Shown here one piece after another: positions 1 through 12,906 of a stretch of DNA of 64,000 bases. Each line of letters starts with the position of its first letter. The first letter of the stretch is position 1. The DNA comes from Cellulomonas soli (GTDB lineage Bacteria; Actinomycetota; Actinomycetes; Actinomycetales; Cellulomonadaceae), in assembly GCF_013409305.1 (NCBI RefSeq), contig NZ_JACBZJ010000001.1, positions 1,550,001 through 1,614,000 of the forward strand, written 5' to 3'. Under the pieces are notes generated by a model. It saw only the letters and a program-made list of their open reading frames with translations, ran no database searches and had not been told where the DNA came from. Both the position numbers and the translations under genes were made by a program.

Positions 1-590
<590 letters not shown>

Positions 591-637
591 TGCTTCTCAA
601 GTCCTTCGGTCGTGGGAGCGTCGGGGTCGTCCCCACG

Positions 638-2716
<2,079 letters not shown>

Positions 2717-2831
2717 TCAAGGTCTCGCACGCGACGGAGAGGCCCGCCGGACCCGTGGGGGGGCGGATCACTCCATGACGCTGGAGTTCGTGTCTCTGTA
2801 CCGGCACAGATGCGCCAGGAATGACCTCTGC

Positions 2832-2837
2832 AGTCTA
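2832..2837 (-). promoter_or_regulatory. possible gyrB promoter -10 element
   Basis: On the minus strand the 200-bp gap between dciA and gyrB contains TAGACT, a fair match to the actinobacterial -10 (TAnnnT), about 130 nt before the gyrB start. No convincing -35 is seen. This is an inference from a short motif only. Confidence 0.3.
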
Positions 2838-2901
2838 CCGTCTGGACGGCCCGAGGCCCGGTTCTTCCCCCGTGCCGCCGCGAGAGCCTTCCCACGACGG
2901 C

Positions 2902-3489
2902 TCAGCCGAACGTGTCCCGCACCCCGCGACCACCCTTGGCGGACCGCGGACCACGGCCGAAGCCCGGACCGCCGGGCCCCTGGACCTTCACCTCGAGGAC
3001 CACGCCCTCCCCGACCTCGTCGGCGATCCGGCGCAGCAGGTTCGGCGCCAGGATCTTCAGCTGCGTCGCCCAGCCCGTCGAGTCGGCACGCAGCGTGAGC
3101 ACCCCGGCCTCGAACGTCACCGGCTCCGAGTGCTCGGCGACAGGGCCGTCCACGATGTCCGCCCAGCGCCCCATCACGCCGCCGACCTGCACCTGGGCAC
3201 GCATCCCGTTGAGGTCCAGCAGGTGGCTCAGCGTCGAGGCGACCGGCTGCGGGTCCCGCGGACCCGCCCCCGACGTCCCCATCTGGACCTCGAGAGCGGA
3301 GCGACGGCGAGGGGCCTCGCCCGGGCGCAGACCTCGAGCACGAGCCGCCGCCTTCGCCCGGTTCAGCGCCGCGCGAGCCACCTGCTCAGGAGGCGTCAGC
3401 TCGACGAGCCGGGACACCGGCACGCCGTCCGGAACAGGCGACGGCGGAGTCGGGAGCAGCGAGTCGTCTCCCTGCACGTCAGAGGACAC
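2902..3489 (-). CDS. dciA: DciA/DUF721 family replication protein
   Basis: 195-residue protein of the DUF721 family, whose members (DciA; Rv0004 in M. tuberculosis) assist the DnaB helicase at initiation in bacteria lacking DnaC/DnaI. The start is GTG (3487-3489). The N-terminal 60-90 residues are Pro/Arg-rich and look disordered. The conserved KH-like core runs from about residue 80 to 175, with a [16 protein letters not shown] stretch. The C-terminus is Gly/Arg-rich. It overlaps the 3' end of recF by 11 bp, which suggests translational coupling. Position between recF and gyrB matches other actinobacteria and supports the call more than any single motif. Confidence 0.88.
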   Translation of the reverse strand: MSSDVQGDDSLLPTPPSPVPDGVPVSRLVELTPPEQVARAALNRAKAAARARGLRPGEAPRRRSALEVQMGTSGAGPRDPQPVASTLSHLLDLNGMRAQVQVGGVMGRWADIVDGPVAEHSEPVTFEAGVLTLRADSTGWATQLKILAPNLLRRIADEVGEGVVLEVKVQGPGGPGFGRGPRSAKGGRGVRDTFG

Positions 3490-4717
3490 GGGTGGCCTCC
3501 CCGCCCATGACGTCCACCCGCGCTCCGGCGAGCGGCTCGGGCACGTCGTCCGGCACGGCCGCCGTGATCAGCACCTGGCGTGCAGGCGCGACCAGCTCCG
3601 CCAGGCGGTCCCGACGCCGGGCATCGAGCTCGGCGAACACGTCGTCCAGGATGAGCACCGGCTCGCCGTCCGGACCCCAGTCCGCCACCCACAGGTCGTC
3701 ACCGGCCGGCGCGTCGCCGGACAGCAGCGCGTAGGACGCCAACCGCAGGGCCAGGGCGAACGACCACGACTCGCCGTGGCTCGCGTACCCCTTCGCCGGC
3801 AGGTCGCCGAGCGTCAGCACCAGGTCGTCGCGGTGCGGACCGACGAGGCACACCCCGCGTTCGATCTCCTTCGGGCGCAGCCGACCCATCGCCTCGAGCA
3901 GCTGGGCCTCGACGAGCTCGACCGACGGCCGGGTCGACAGCCGCTCGTCCTGCGCGCCCGGAGCACCCTCGGCCTCGTCACCCGCAAGGGCCGCGTCCAG
4001 CGAGGCCCGGTACGCGATCGAAGCGACACCCTGCCCGGCGCTGACCTGCTCGTACGCTCGGCCGACGTGCGGGCGCAGCGCATCGACCAACGCCCGCCGG
4101 GCCACGATCAGCTGGGCACCGGTCTGCGCGAGCTTGGAGTCCCACACGTCGAGAGTCCGCAGGTCGGCGCCCCCGCGCGAGCCACGGAACGCGGCACCGG
4201 CGGACTTGAGCAGCGCGGACCGCTGCCGCAGCACCCGGTCGTAGTCCGCGACGATCCCCGCCAGCCGCGGCGTCAGCTGCACCGCGAGGTCGTCGAGGAA
4301 CCGGCGACGCTCACCCGGATCACCCTTGACGAGGGCCAGGTCCTCGGGCGCGAAGAGGACCGTCCGCAGGATCCCCAGCACGTCACGAGCCCGGCCGGGG
4401 GAGCCCCCGTTGATGCGCGCGCGGTTCGCCTTGCCGGGCGTGACCTCGACCTCGATGGTCGTCGTCCGAGGCTGCCCCGGGTCGAGCTCGCGGACCACAC
4501 GCGTCCGCACGACCGCACGGGAAGCACCCTGACGCACCAGCGCCGCGTCCGACGGGACCCGGTGGCTGCCCAGCGTCGCGACGTATCCGATCGCCTCGAC
4601 CAGGTTCGTCTTGCCCTGCCCGTTGGGCCCGACCAGCGCCGTGATCCCGGGGTCGAGCGGGAGCTCGACCTGCGCATAGGAGCGGAAGTCGGTCAGCGAG
4701 AGGTGCGCGACGTACAT
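3479..4717 (-). CDS. recF: DNA replication and repair protein RecF
   Basis: SMC-like ATPase that loads RecA at single-strand gaps with RecO and RecR. 412 residues, slightly longer than the usual 360-400. The Walker A motif GPNGQGKT lies at residues 30-37. The ABC-type signature is [15 protein letters not shown]. Walker B is in [12 protein letters not shown] near the C-terminus. The start is ATG at 4715-4717. It sits 31 bp after gnd in the dnaN-gnd-recF-dciA-gyrBA transcription unit. Confidence 0.97.
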   Translation of the reverse strand: MYVAHLSLTDFRSYAQVELPLDPGITALVGPNGQGKTNLVEAIGYVATLGSHRVPSDAALVRQGASRAVVRTRVVRELDPGQPRTTTIEVEVTPGKANRARINGGSPGRARDVLGILRTVLFAPEDLALVKGDPGERRRFLDDLAVQLTPRLAGIVADYDRVLRQRSALLKSAGAAFRGSRGGADLRTLDVWDSKLAQTGAQLIVARRALVDALRPHVGRAYEQVSAGQGVASIAYRASLDAALAGDEAEGAPGAQDERLSTRPSVELVEAQLLEAMGRLRPKEIERGVCLVGPHRDDLVLTLGDLPAKGYASHGESWSFALALRLASYALLSGDAPAGDDLWVADWGPDGEPVLILDDVFAELDARRRDRLAELVAPARQVLITAAVPDDVPEPLAGARVDVMGGEATRVL

Positions 4718-4748
4718 CGGGTCGGCTGGGGCGGGCTCGACGCCCGGC

Positions 4749-5636
4749 TCAGGGAGCCGGGCGCACGGCGTGCCCGCCGAACTGCTGACGCAGGGCCGCG
4801 ACGGCCTTCATCGCCGGCGACTCGCCCTGACGCGAGGCGAACCGGGCGAACAGCGCGGCGGAGATCACCGGGGCGGGTACGGCCAGGTCGATCGCCTCGT
4901 CGACCGTCCACCGACCCTCGCCGGAGTCCTCGACCCAGTCGTCGATCGCCGCGAGCTTCGGGTCCTCCTCGAGGGCCTGCACCAGCAGGTCGAGCAGCCA
5001 GGAGCGCACCACGGTGCCACGGCTCCATGCCTTGAACGTGCCGTGCACGTCGGTGACCAGGTCCTTCGCCGCGAGCAGCTCGAAGCCCTCGGCGTACGCC
5101 TGCATCAGGCCGTACTCGATCCCGTTGTGCACCATCTTCGCGAAGTGGCCCGCGCCGACCGCACCGGCGTGCACGAAGCCCTCCTCGCGAGGGCCCTCCG
5201 GGCGCAGCGCGTCGAACACCGGCATGGCCCGCTCGACCAGCGCGGCCTCGCCACCGACCATGAGGCCGTAGCCGTTCTGCAGGCCCCAGACCCCGCCGGA
5301 CACCCCCGCGTCGAGGAAACCCACGCCGTGCTCGGCCAGCAGCGCCGCGTGCGGTGCGTCGTCCTGGTAGTACGAGTTGCCGCCGTCGATCACCAGGTCG
5401 CCCGGGACGAGCAGACCGGCGAGCTCACGCACGACCCCGTCGGTGATCGCGCCCGACGGCACCATGACCCACACGAGACGCTCGCCGGCCGGCAGGGCCT
5501 CCACGAGGGCGTCGAGCGAGGGCACGTCCGTGACGTCGGGGTTCCGGTCGAATCCGGTGACCTCGATCCCCGCGGCGCGCAGCCGGGTGCGCATGTTGGC
5601 ACCCATCTTGCCCAGACCCACCAGACCGATGTGCAT
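4749..5636 (-). CDS. gnd: 6-phosphogluconate dehydrogenase, decarboxylating (short form)
   Basis: Oxidises 6-phosphogluconate to ribulose 5-phosphate in the pentose phosphate pathway. At 295 residues it belongs to the short, often NAD-preferring branch. The Rossmann motif [12 protein letters not shown] opens the protein at residues 4-15. The substrate motif [16 protein letters not shown] lies near residue 120, and the catalytic stretch [16 protein letters not shown] near residue 165. The ATG at 5634-5636 was chosen because the Rossmann fold begins there; the frame stays open further upstream but only as a shadow of dnaN. Presence between dnaN and recF is typical of actinobacteria. Confidence 0.95.
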   Translation of the reverse strand: MHIGLVGLGKMGANMRTRLRAAGIEVTGFDRNPDVTDVPSLDALVEALPAGERLVWVMVPSGAITDGVVRELAGLLVPGDLVIDGGNSYYQDDAPHAALLAEHGVGFLDAGVSGGVWGLQNGYGLMVGGEAALVERAMPVFDALRPEGPREEGFVHAGAVGAGHFAKMVHNGIEYGLMQAYAEGFELLAAKDLVTDVHGTFKAWSRGTVVRSWLLDLLVQALEEDPKLAAIDDWVEDSGEGRWTVDEAIDLAVPAPVISAALFARFASRQGESPAMKAVAALRQQFGGHAVRPAP

Positions 5637-5686
5637 GAGACCCACCCTCCCCGAGCGGCTGACTGACGTGCGGACCGACCTGCCGG

Positions 5687-6817
5687 TCAGCTCGCGAAAC
5701 GGATCGGGACCAGGAGGTAGCGGTACTCCGCGAGGTCCTCGCCCTCCAGCGAACCCTGACCGGTGAACTCCACCGGCTTGTTGGGGTGCGTGAACGACAG
5801 CCGGACGAAGGGCGTCGTGAGGGCACCCAGGCCGTCGAGCAGGAAGTGCGGGTTGAACGCGACCGAGATCTCCTCGCCGACGAGCACCGCCTCCAGTGCC
5901 TCGGACGCCTGAGCGTCGTCGCCCTGACCCGCGTCGAGGACGACCTGGCCGTCGCTGAAGGACAGCCGGATCGGCGTGTTGCGCTCGGCCACGAGGGCCA
6001 CACGCTTGGCCGCGTCGGCCAGGAGCTGGGTGTTGACCACGGCGTGGATGGGCGTCTCGTCCGGGAACAGCCGACGCACCGCGGGGTAGTCGCCGTCGAC
6101 GAGCAGGCTCGTCGTCTGACGGCCGCCGGCCTCGAAGCCGATCAGGTCGACGCCCGTGCCCGAGGACAGGCCGATGCTCACCGAGCCGGCCGTCCCGAGC
6201 GACTTCGCCGCGTCGGTGAGGGTGCGCGCACGCACCAGTGCGACGGTCGAGATGTCGGGCGACGTGGGCTTCCAGGTGAGCTCGCGCAGCGCGAGCCGGT
6301 ACCGGTCGGTCGCGAGCAGCGTGATCTTCTCGCCCTCGATCTCCACGCGCACACCGGTGAGCAGCGGGAGCGTGTCGTCCCGGCTGGCAGCCACGGAGAC
6401 CTGGGCGACGGCGTGCGTGAGCTCGTCGCCGTCGACGGTGCCGGTGATCTCGGGCATGACCGGAAGGCTCGGGTAGTCCTCGACGGGCATGGTCAGCAGC
6501 GTGAAACGGCTCGCACCGCAGGTGACGACGACCTTCGTACCCTCGAGGACGACGTCGACAGGCTTGCCGGGCAGCGCGCGCGAGATCTCCGCGAGCAGCC
6601 TGCCGGAGACCAGGACGGTGCCGGGCTCCGAGACGTCGGCCGGGATCTGCGAGCGTGCGGAGACCTCGTAGTCGAAGCTCGACAGCTGGATCGTGCCGGT
6701 GGAGTCGGCCTCGATGCGGACGCCGGCGAGCACGGGGACCGGGGGACGCGTGGGCAGGCTGCGGGCCGTCCACGTGACGGCGTCGGCCAGAACGTCACGA
6801 TCGACCCGGAACCTCAT
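5687..6817 (-). CDS. dnaN: DNA polymerase III beta sliding clamp
   Basis: Processivity clamp, 376 residues, three tandem clamp domains; the C-terminal LLVPIRF type tail is typical. The start was set at the ATG 6815-6817 (MRFRVDRDVLADAV), which has GAGAGGTG directly upstream. A longer open frame adds 35 residues with no homology and extends toward oriC, so it was rejected. dnaN is the first gene leftward of oriC, and the origin separates it from dnaA, which is read toward it. Confidence 0.98.
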   Translation of the reverse strand: MRFRVDRDVLADAVTWTARSLPTRPPVPVLAGVRIEADSTGTIQLSSFDYEVSARSQIPADVSEPGTVLVSGRLLAEISRALPGKPVDVVLEGTKVVVTCGASRFTLLTMPVEDYPSLPVMPEITGTVDGDELTHAVAQVSVAASRDDTLPLLTGVRVEIEGEKITLLATDRYRLALRELTWKPTSPDISTVALVRARTLTDAAKSLGTAGSVSIGLSSGTGVDLIGFEAGGRQTTSLLVDGDYPAVRRLFPDETPIHAVVNTQLLADAAKRVALVAERNTPIRLSFSDGQVVLDAGQGDDAQASEALEAVLVGEEISVAFNPHFLLDGLGALTTPFVRLSFTHPNKPVEFTGQGSLEGEDLAEYRYLLVPIRFAS

Positions 6818-6849
6818 GCCACACCTCTCGTCGTTGCGGACCTGGACCG

Positions 6850-7620
6850 TAGGGGTCGGTACCCACAGGCGCGAACGGAGGTGGGTGGTGCGTGCCCCGT
6901 GCGACCGCGCTGGTGGGAACGACACATCAGTGCCGTCGCAGGCGTCAGCCGAACATTACGCGAGAGGTCCGACGCCCGACACCGCCTGTGCCGCCGTCGT
7001 GCTCTGCGTGTCTCCCCGTGTCGCTGTGGTGCGCTCGCGCTGCTCGTCGCTCAGCCGTTCGACGGTGTGTGGATCTCTCCAAGGTAGAAGTCTCGTCGTC
7101 GTCGTCACAGCTGTGGATTCTGTGGAGAACCACCGTTCGTGCAGGTCACCCCAGGTTTTCCGTGTGGACCCAGGATGTGGGCAGACAGGCCCCTCCGGTG
7201 GATGCGCGTGGACGACGCGCAGACCGTCCACCGCTGTCCACCGAAGGACCCCTCTGTGTCCACACCGTGCGGGCCCTCGTCCACCGTCGTCCACAGGTGT
7301 ATGCACAGGTGTGAACATTCGTCCCATGCATGTCTCACCCAGACCGTGAACCTTGTGGTCAACGCGCTCCCGGTGACATCGCGGTGAGCGTCTGGGGACG
7401 CCGCGGAGGTGTCCGATTCGTGGCGATTCGGAGTCGCGGGTGTGTCGGCCCAGGTCAGCGGCCTGTGGGTGAAGGTCATGGCACGTGACCTGCGTGAACA
7501 CGCGGTGAAGTCGCCCCATGACTCGGTGTCCACACAGCCGTCCACAGGCTGTGGGGGACGGTGTGGATAACTCTGGGGACGGCTAGGCCGCAGGGCCGTC
7601 CACGAGGATGTCGACCGGCG
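6850..7620. other. chromosomal replication origin (oriC)
   Basis: The dnaN-dnaA intergenic region (6818-7625, about 800 bp) has no supported gene and carries many DnaA boxes on both strands. A perfect TTATCCACA lies on the minus strand at 7562-7570. Near-consensus boxes lie at 7121-7129 (minus), 7256-7264, 7287-7295, 7526-7534 and 7538-7546 (plus). Weaker ones lie at 7068-7076, 7112-7120 and 7163-7171 (minus). As usual for high-GC actinobacteria no strongly AT-rich unwinding element stands out. Location between dnaN and dnaA is the standard actinobacterial oriC. Confidence 0.92.
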
Positions 7621-7625
7621 TCCGG

Positions 7626-9122
7626 TCAGCTGCGGTTCTGCAGCTTGATGCGGTTGGTGAGCTCGGTCACCTGGTTGTAGATCGACCGACGCTCGGCCAT
7701 CAGCTCGCGGATCTTGCGGTTCGCGTGCATGACCGTCGTGTGGTCGCGACCACCGAACGCCTGCCCGATCTTCGGCAGCGACAGGTCCGTCAGCTCGCGG
7801 CACAGGTACATGGCGATCTGCCGGGCCGTGACCAGCACACGCGAGCGGGAGGAGCCGCACAGGTCGTCGATGGACAGCCCGAAGTACGCGGCCGTCTGAC
7901 CGATGACCTGCGTCGCGGTGATCTCCGCGGTCTGGTCGTCGGTGATGAGGTCCTTGAGGACGATCTCCGCGAGCGTCAGGTCGACCTGCTGCCGGTTGAG
8001 GTTCGCGAAGGCCGTCACCCGGATCAGCGCGCCCTCGAGCTCGCGGATGTTCGTCGAGATCTTCGAGGCGATGTACTCCAGCACGTCGTCCGGGGCCTGC
8101 AGGCGTTCGCTCGCCGCCTTCTTGCGCAGGATCGCGATACGCGTCTCGAGGTCCGGCGGCTGCACGTCGGTGATGAGGCCCCACTCGAAGCGTGAGCGCA
8201 TGCGGTCCTCGAAGCCGTTCAGCTTCTTCGGCGGCAGGTCGGAGGTCAGCACGACCTGCTTGTTCGCGTTGTGCAGGGTGTTGAACGTGTGGAAGAACTC
8301 CTCCATCGTCTGTTCCTTGCCCTGCAGGAACTGGATGTCGTCGACGAGGAGCACGTCGACCTCGCGGTACCGGCGCTGGAAGGCGCCGGCCTTGCCCTCG
8401 CCGATGGAGTTGATGAAGTCGTTGGTGAACTCCTCGGAGTTCACGTACCGCACGCGCACGCTCGGGTAGAGGTTCTGCGCGTAGTGGCCGATGGCGTGCA
8501 GCAGATGGGTCTTGCCCAGGCCCGAGTCCCCGTAGATGAACAGCGGGTTGTAGGCCTTCGCGGGTGCCTCGGCGACGGCGACCGCCGCCGCGTGCGCGAA
8601 GCGGTTGGACGACCCGATGACGAAGGTCTCGAACAGGTACTTGGGGTTGAGGCGGGCCGGCTCCGACATCTGGCGGCGCGGTGCGGGCAGCGGGCTGGGC
8701 TCGGCGTCGGGCACGGGCCGCGGTCCCGTGGACCTGGGTTCGTCGTCCATGACGACCCGGCGTGCGGGCTCTCCCGACTCCACGGTGAGCGACATGTCGA
8801 TGCCGTGCTGCTCGACCGTGCCGGGTGCTGCCCTCAGCTGCGGGGGAGCGTCGACGGCGACCTCGGCGTCGACGGTGATCGCGAACCGGGCCTCACGCCC
8901 GAGCGCCTCACCCAGTGCCTCGACGACCTCGGCACGCACGCGCGTCTCGAGGTACTCCTTCGTCAGGTCGTTGCCGACCGCCAGGAGCATGGTGCCGTCG
9001 AGGAGGCCGAGCGGGTGGGCGAGACGGACGAAGGCGAGCTGCCGAGGCGTGATGTCGGGGCTCGCCTCGAACGTCGCGACCACGTGGCCCCAGACCCGTG
9101 CGAGCTCTTCGTCCTGTGACAC
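7626..9122 (-). CDS. dnaA: chromosomal replication initiator DnaA
   Basis: AAA+ initiator that binds DnaA boxes and opens oriC. 498 residues, start GTG (9120-9122). The N-terminal DnaB-interaction domain spans residues 1-90. A Pro-rich linker runs to about residue 155. Walker A GDSGLGKT is at 198-205 and Walker B LLVDD ends at 262. The domain IV DNA-binding signature [11 protein letters not shown] is near the C-terminus. It is transcribed toward oriC. Two TTGTCCACA boxes lie just upstream of its start, which suggests autoregulation. Confidence 0.98.
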   Translation of the reverse strand: MSQDEELARVWGHVVATFEASPDITPRQLAFVRLAHPLGLLDGTMLLAVGNDLTKEYLETRVRAEVVEALGEALGREARFAITVDAEVAVDAPPQLRAAPGTVEQHGIDMSLTVESGEPARRVVMDDEPRSTGPRPVPDAEPSPLPAPRRQMSEPARLNPKYLFETFVIGSSNRFAHAAAVAVAEAPAKAYNPLFIYGDSGLGKTHLLHAIGHYAQNLYPSVRVRYVNSEEFTNDFINSIGEGKAGAFQRRYREVDVLLVDDIQFLQGKEQTMEEFFHTFNTLHNANKQVVLTSDLPPKKLNGFEDRMRSRFEWGLITDVQPPDLETRIAILRKKAASERLQAPDDVLEYIASKISTNIRELEGALIRVTAFANLNRQQVDLTLAEIVLKDLITDDQTAEITATQVIGQTAAYFGLSIDDLCGSSRSRVLVTARQIAMYLCRELTDLSLPKIGQAFGGRDHTTVMHANRKIRELMAERRSIYNQVTELTNRIKLQNRS

Positions 9123-9175
9123 GTCCTACCTCAGCTGATCGGGTTCGAGGTCGTTGAGTCTCGCACGGGCGTCGG

Positions 9176-9196
9176 TTGTCCACATACTTGTCCACA
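9176..9196 (+). promoter_or_regulatory. two DnaA boxes upstream of dnaA
   Basis: Two exact TTGTCCACA nonamers in direct repeat (9176-9184 and 9188-9196) lie 54-74 bp upstream of the dnaA start. This arrangement fits DnaA autoregulation, known in other actinobacteria; regulation here is inferred. Confidence 0.75.
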
Positions 9197-9631
9197 CCTG
9201 TGTGCGGAAGATCTCCTGCCCGATCTGCCGCATACCGACTGCTCGGATCGGGGATCTGCGGACACTCTGGGGCGACTCGTGCCCGGCGATCACCTCGATG
9301 TGATCAACAGGGCGTCCCTGAGCGCGGCGACGTCGACCGATCGTAGTCCGGCAGTCTCGCCGGCACGAGGGTCTGGCGACCGACGACCACGAGATGTGGC
9401 GCGTCGTTCGCGGGTGGGCGCACCGGGGTGAGAAGGTGCCCGGTTGCCCCTGCATTTGACCCTTCGACATCGGTCCGCGTACCGTGGTGCAGCCTTACTG
9501 ATGGCTCCTGCTGGCGCGCCCAGACGCCGCACGCGGTACGCGTGTCTCATGGGAGCAGTCGAGCCTGGCAGCCAGACCTGGTCGTGCACGACACGTGCGC
9601 GATCGTTCCTCCGGAGCACGTGGAGTATCTC
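9197..9631. other. dnaA-rpmH intergenic region
   Basis: About 430 bp between the DnaA boxes and rpmH. The only recognisable element is a rpmH promoter near 9456-9485. Long open frames crossing it are GC-driven shadows; no gene is supported. Confidence 0.6.
9456..9485 (+). promoter_or_regulatory. probable rpmH operon promoter
   Basis: TTGACC (9456-9461) and TACCGT (9480-9485) with an 18-bp spacer resemble a housekeeping sigma promoter of actinobacteria, about 145 nt before rpmH. It would drive rpmH-rnpA-yidD-yidC-jag. Confidence 0.55.
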
Positions 9632-9769
9632 GTGACCAAGCGCACCTTCCAGCCGAACAACCGGCGCCGCGCCAAGACGCACGGCTTCCGCCTGCGGATG
9701 CGCACCCGCGCGGGCCGCGCGATCCTCGCTGCGCGCCGCCGCAAGGGCCGCGCGGAGCTCTCCGCCTGA
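9632..9769 (+). CDS. rpmH: 50S ribosomal protein L34
   Basis: 45-residue basic ribosomal protein with the hallmark core [20 protein letters not shown]. The start is GTG (9632-9634) with GGAG 7 nt upstream; the longer open frame upstream has no homology and was dropped. First gene of the rightward operon from oriC, directly followed by rnpA as in nearly all bacteria. Confidence 0.97.
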   Translation: MTKRTFQPNNRRRAKTHGFRLRMRTRAGRAILAARRRKGRAELSA

Positions 9770-9780
9770 CGCCACCGTCG

Positions 9781-10149
9781 GTGCTGCCCGCCGCGCACCG
9801 GATGGTCCGTGCTGCCGATTTCGAGCAGGCGGTCCGCCGGGGTGTGCGCAGCGGACGGGACACCCTCGTGGTGCACCTGACGACACAGACCGACCACGAC
9901 GCCTCCGGGCCCGTGGTCGGTTTTGTCGTGTCCAAGGCCGTCGGCAACGCGGTGACACGGAACCTCGTCAAGAGGCGTCTGCGCAACCTGGTCCGGGAAC
10001 GGCTCGGTGAGCTGCCGGACGGGACGGGTGTCGTCGTCCGGGCGCTCCCGGCGGCAGCCACGACGACGTACGGCCGTCTCGGGGCCGACCTGGACTCGGC
10101 GCTTGCCGGCGCTCGGCGTCGAGCACGGCAACGCGCGACAGGTGCCTGA
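9781..10149 (+). CDS. rnpA: ribonuclease P protein component
   Basis: Protein cofactor of RNase P (tRNA 5' maturation), 122 residues. The RNR motif is visible as AVTRNLVKRRLRNLVRERL near residues 58-76. The start is set at GTG 9781 (MLPAAHRM), the usual actinobacterial N-terminus and 11 bp after rpmH; the ATG at 9802 is an alternative. It ends 3 bp before yidD. Confidence 0.94.
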   Translation: MLPAAHRMVRAADFEQAVRRGVRSGRDTLVVHLTTQTDHDASGPVVGFVVSKAVGNAVTRNLVKRRLRNLVRERLGELPDGTGVVVRALPAAATTTYGRLGADLDSALAGARRRARQRATGA

Positions 10150-10152
10150 ACC

Positions 10153-10461
10153 ATGACCGTCTCGTCACTGCTGCACGAGCTCGTGCGCCTCCCGGCACGC
10201 GGCCTGCTGGTCCTGCTCCGGCTCTACCAACGGTTCATCTCGCCGATGACGCCGCCGACCTGCCGCTTCTACCCGTCCTGCTCGCAGTACGCGGTGATCG
10301 CAGTCACCCGGCACGGCTTGCTGCGGGGGAGCTGGCTCGCCGGTCGCCGCCTGCTGCGGTGCCACCCCTGGAACCCCGGCGGCGTCGACGACGTTCCACC
10401 GGCACGTACGTCCACCCCTCATCTGCACCGTCGTCGAGACGTGGCACCGTCCGCGCACTGA
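10153..10461 (+). CDS. yidD: membrane protein insertion efficiency factor YidD
   Basis: 102-residue small basic protein with the family core [21 protein letters not shown] and the following [12 protein letters not shown]. It helps YidC-dependent insertion at the inner face of the membrane. An amphipathic N-terminal helix precedes the Cys-containing core. The start ATG is 3 bp after rnpA, and the C-terminus has a His/Arg-rich tail. Confidence 0.94.
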   Translation: MTVSSLLHELVRLPARGLLVLLRLYQRFISPMTPPTCRFYPSCSQYAVIAVTRHGLLRGSWLAGRRLLRCHPWNPGGVDDVPPARTSTPHLHRRRDVAPSAH

Positions 10462-10486
10462 CCCTGCGAAAGAGGAGCTCTGCCAC

Positions 10487-11626
10487 ATGTCGTGGTTCGA
10501 CGGCCTGCTCTGGCCGATCATGCTCGTCGTGGCCTGGATCATGGTCCAGTTCCACAAGTTGTTCACCGCCATGGGCCTGGGCTCCGGCTCGGGAGCGGCA
10601 TGGACGCTGTCGATCATCGGTCTGGTGATCGTCATGCGGATCCTGCTGATCCCGCTCTTCTTCAAGCAGATCAAGGCGTCGCGAGGCATGCAGATGCTCG
10701 CACCCGAGATGCAGGCGATCCAGAAGAAGTACAAGGGGAAGTCGGACCCTGCCTCTCGTGAGGCCATGAGCCGCGAGACCATGGAGCTGTACAAGAAGCA
10801 CGGGACGAACCCGTTCGCCTCCTGCCTGCCCATCCTGCTGCAGTCCCCGATCTTCTTCGCGCTGTTCCGGGTGCTGAACTCTCTTCCGATGGTTGCCGAC
10901 GGGACGTTCCCGCGGGGCGACATCGGCGTCTTCACGCAGGACCTCGCCAAGCAGTTCGAGTCGGCCACGCTCTGGGGTGCACCGTTGTCGGGCACCTTCA
11001 TGAAGGCCAGCGAGTTCTCGGACCCGAGCACGGCGATGCACATCCGCATCGTCACGATCGTGCTCATCCTCGCCATGACGGCGACGACGTTCACCACCCA
11101 GCGCCAGCTGACCATGAAGAACATGCCGCCGTCGGCGCTCGAGGGCCCGATGGCGCAGCAGCAGAAGATGCTGCTCTACGTCCTCCCGCTGGTCTTCGCG
11201 TTCTCCGGCGTGAACTTCCCGATCGGTGTGCTCGTCTACTGGACCACGACCAACATCTGGTCGATGGGCCAGCAGTTCTACACGATCCGCCGGATGCCGG
11301 CGCCCGGTTCCCAGGCCGAGGCCGCCCTCAAGGCGCGGCAGGCCCACCGAGCCGCAGCCAAGGGTCAGACGATCGAGGACGCCCCTCGTGCCGTGATCGA
11401 GGAGGCGCCGCGCAGCGGTCAGCGTGAGCAGCCCAAGCGCAAGGACCGGGCCAAGCCCCGGCCCGTGTCAGGTGCGCCGTCGGACGAGAAGGCACCGCTC
11501 GCCGAGAAGCCGACGACAGCCACCAAGTCGACGGCGCCCAAGAAGCCGACCGCACCGAAGCAGCCCAAGGACGACGACCCGGGATCGACGACGAGCCCGA
11601 CCACGTCGCCGAAGCCCAAGAAGTAG
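10487..11626 (+). CDS. yidC: membrane protein insertase YidC
   Basis: 379-residue YidC/Oxa1/Alb3 insertase. An N-terminal membrane segment is followed by a hydrophobic segment containing IPLFFKQIKASRGMQ, then the coiled cytoplasmic loop (about residues 65-105). More membrane segments follow, ending at about residue 270 with NFPIGVLVYWTTTNIWSMGQQ. The last 100 residues are a Lys/Pro/Thr-rich cytoplasmic tail. RBS AGAGGAG precedes the ATG. The gene couples with yidD and jag. Confidence 0.96.
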   Translation: MSWFDGLLWPIMLVVAWIMVQFHKLFTAMGLGSGSGAAWTLSIIGLVIVMRILLIPLFFKQIKASRGMQMLAPEMQAIQKKYKGKSDPASREAMSRETMELYKKHGTNPFASCLPILLQSPIFFALFRVLNSLPMVADGTFPRGDIGVFTQDLAKQFESATLWGAPLSGTFMKASEFSDPSTAMHIRIVTIVLILAMTATTFTTQRQLTMKNMPPSALEGPMAQQQKMLLYVLPLVFAFSGVNFPIGVLVYWTTTNIWSMGQQFYTIRRMPAPGSQAEAALKARQAHRAAAKGQTIEDAPRAVIEEAPRSGQREQPKRKDRAKPRPVSGAPSDEKAPLAEKPTTATKSTAPKKPTAPKQPKDDDPGSTTSPTTSPKPKK

Positions 11627-11654
11627 CGCCGACGGCGCCTTGAGAGGGAGAACC

Positions 11655-12161
11655 ATGACATCGACCCAGCCGGACGCCCCCTCCGAGTCGACCAAGCGAC
11701 TGGAGGAGGAGGGCGAGATCGCCGCCGACTACCTCGAGGAGCTTCTCGACATCGCCGACCTGGACGGCGACATCGAGATCGACGTCGACCACGGCCGCGC
11801 CGCGGTGGAGATCGTCTCGGAGGACCCGTCGGACCGTTCGCTGCGCCGCCTTGCCGGCCAGGACGGCGACGTGCTCGACGCCCTGCAGGAGCTCACACGT
11901 CTCGCCGTCCAGGCGAAGACGGGGGAGCGCAGCCGTCTGATGCTCGACGTGGCCGGATACCGCGCGGGCCGCCGGGCGGAGCTCGTCGTGATCGCCGACG
12001 AGGCGATCGCGAAGGTGCGAGCGACGAGCGAGCCCGTCGCGCTCGACCCGATGAACCCGTTCGAGCGCAAGGTCGTGCACGACGCGGTCGCCGCCGCGGG
12101 GCTCACGAGCGACTCGGACGGCGAGGAGCCGTCGCGGCACGTGGTCATCCGACCCGCCTGA
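11655..12161 (+). CDS. jag: Jag/KhpB RNA-binding protein
   Basis: 168 residues. A central KH-like segment is followed by a C-terminal R3H domain whose signature is at LDPMNPFERKVVHDAV (about residues 131-146). It has the usual rpmH-rnpA-yidD-yidC-jag position. Proteins of this family bind RNA and influence cell division or sporulation in other Gram-positives; the role here is inferred. The ATG at 11655 has GAGAGGGAG upstream. The gene ends just before a strong terminator. Confidence 0.93.
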   Translation: MTSTQPDAPSESTKRLEEEGEIAADYLEELLDIADLDGDIEIDVDHGRAAVEIVSEDPSDRSLRRLAGQDGDVLDALQELTRLAVQAKTGERSRLMLDVAGYRAGRRAELVVIADEAIAKVRATSEPVALDPMNPFERKVVHDAVAAAGLTSDSDGEEPSRHVVIRPA

Positions 12162-12175
12162 CAGACGTATCGACG

Positions 12176-12210
12176 AACGGCGGACCACCCCGAGCGGGAG
12201 GTCCGCCGTT
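12176..12210 (+). terminator. terminator after jag
   Basis: Perfect 11-bp inverted repeat: AACGGCGGACC (12176-12186) pairs with GGTCCGCCGTT (12200-12210) across a 13-nt loop, 15 bp after the jag stop. There is no long T-tract, which is common for actinobacterial terminators. It overlaps no gene and lies 4 bp before a parS-like site. Confidence 0.85.
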
Positions 12211-12213
12211 CGT

Positions 12214-12229
12214 CGTTTCACGTGGAACA
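12214..12229 (+). other. parS-like site 1 (14/16)
   Basis: CGTTTCACGTGGAACA matches the consensus parS TGTTTCACGTGAAACA at 14 of 16 positions and keeps the CACGTG core. It is probably a ParB loading site. Confidence 0.85.
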
Positions 12230-12230
12230 C

Positions 12231-12906
12231 CCGGCGGCTGGTCGGATGTGCAGGGCCGACAGGCGGCCACGCGAGATCCGCGGGCGGGCCCTCACGGCGG
12301 GCGTTCGTCACTTCGCCACCTCCTCGGAGCGGTGCGGTCGCCCTCACGGGAGGCACCGGGATTGAGCTTCACTCGGTACGGCGCTGGCTGCGTCCTATGG
12401 TCGAGCGCGTCAGGATCTCGCACGGAGGCCGGCGCACTGCGCCGGACGAGGTGGGGCGTGGCCGGCCGGGCCCCCATCCGCCGTGGTTCCACGTGAAACG
12501 TGCGGGGTTCTGGCCGGCGCCGACCAGGACTACGGTGGCAGCCCGCCTGCGTCGTCGACGATCTGGTGGTCTTCGTGGACAGCCCGCACCGGTGGTGCCC
12601 GATGCCGTGATCAGGGCTCCGGTCAGCCGGGTCGTGTGCCTCGGCCGTCCAGACTCTCCTCCCTGGTGAACCGCACGTGACGCCTCCAGGCCGTCTGCCG
12701 CGGCCTGAACGGGACGGGTAGGTACCGCCACGGCGACCCGGTCCGGCCGTGGCGGACAGTCCCCTCGACCATGCGGGGCGTCTCACGAACACGCGACCAC
12801 CGCCGGCAGCCATCGAGGGCGTCAAACGGGCGCACAACTCCCACTCGGCGTCCGACGACACGGCGTCACGGCGCCCGCCTAGCCCTTCAGAGAGGTGGCC
12901 CCACGC
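12231..12906. other. non-coding interval with one parS-like site
   Basis: Nearly 700 bp with no gene that can be supported: open frames here have no motif, no sensible start and Arg/Pro-rich shadow composition. The only element seen is parS-like site 2. Confidence 0.6.
12485..12500 (+). other. parS-like site 2 (13/16)
   Basis: GGTTCCACGTGAAACG matches the consensus at 13 of 16 positions; the weakest of the six, but the CACGTG core and the right arm are kept. Confidence 0.7.

Noticed and set aside
7484..7493. CACGTG at about 7487 in oriC as a parS site
   Set aside because: Flanks (GG...AC) do not match parS arms. The same holds for CACGTG near 9618, 12668, and 40066.
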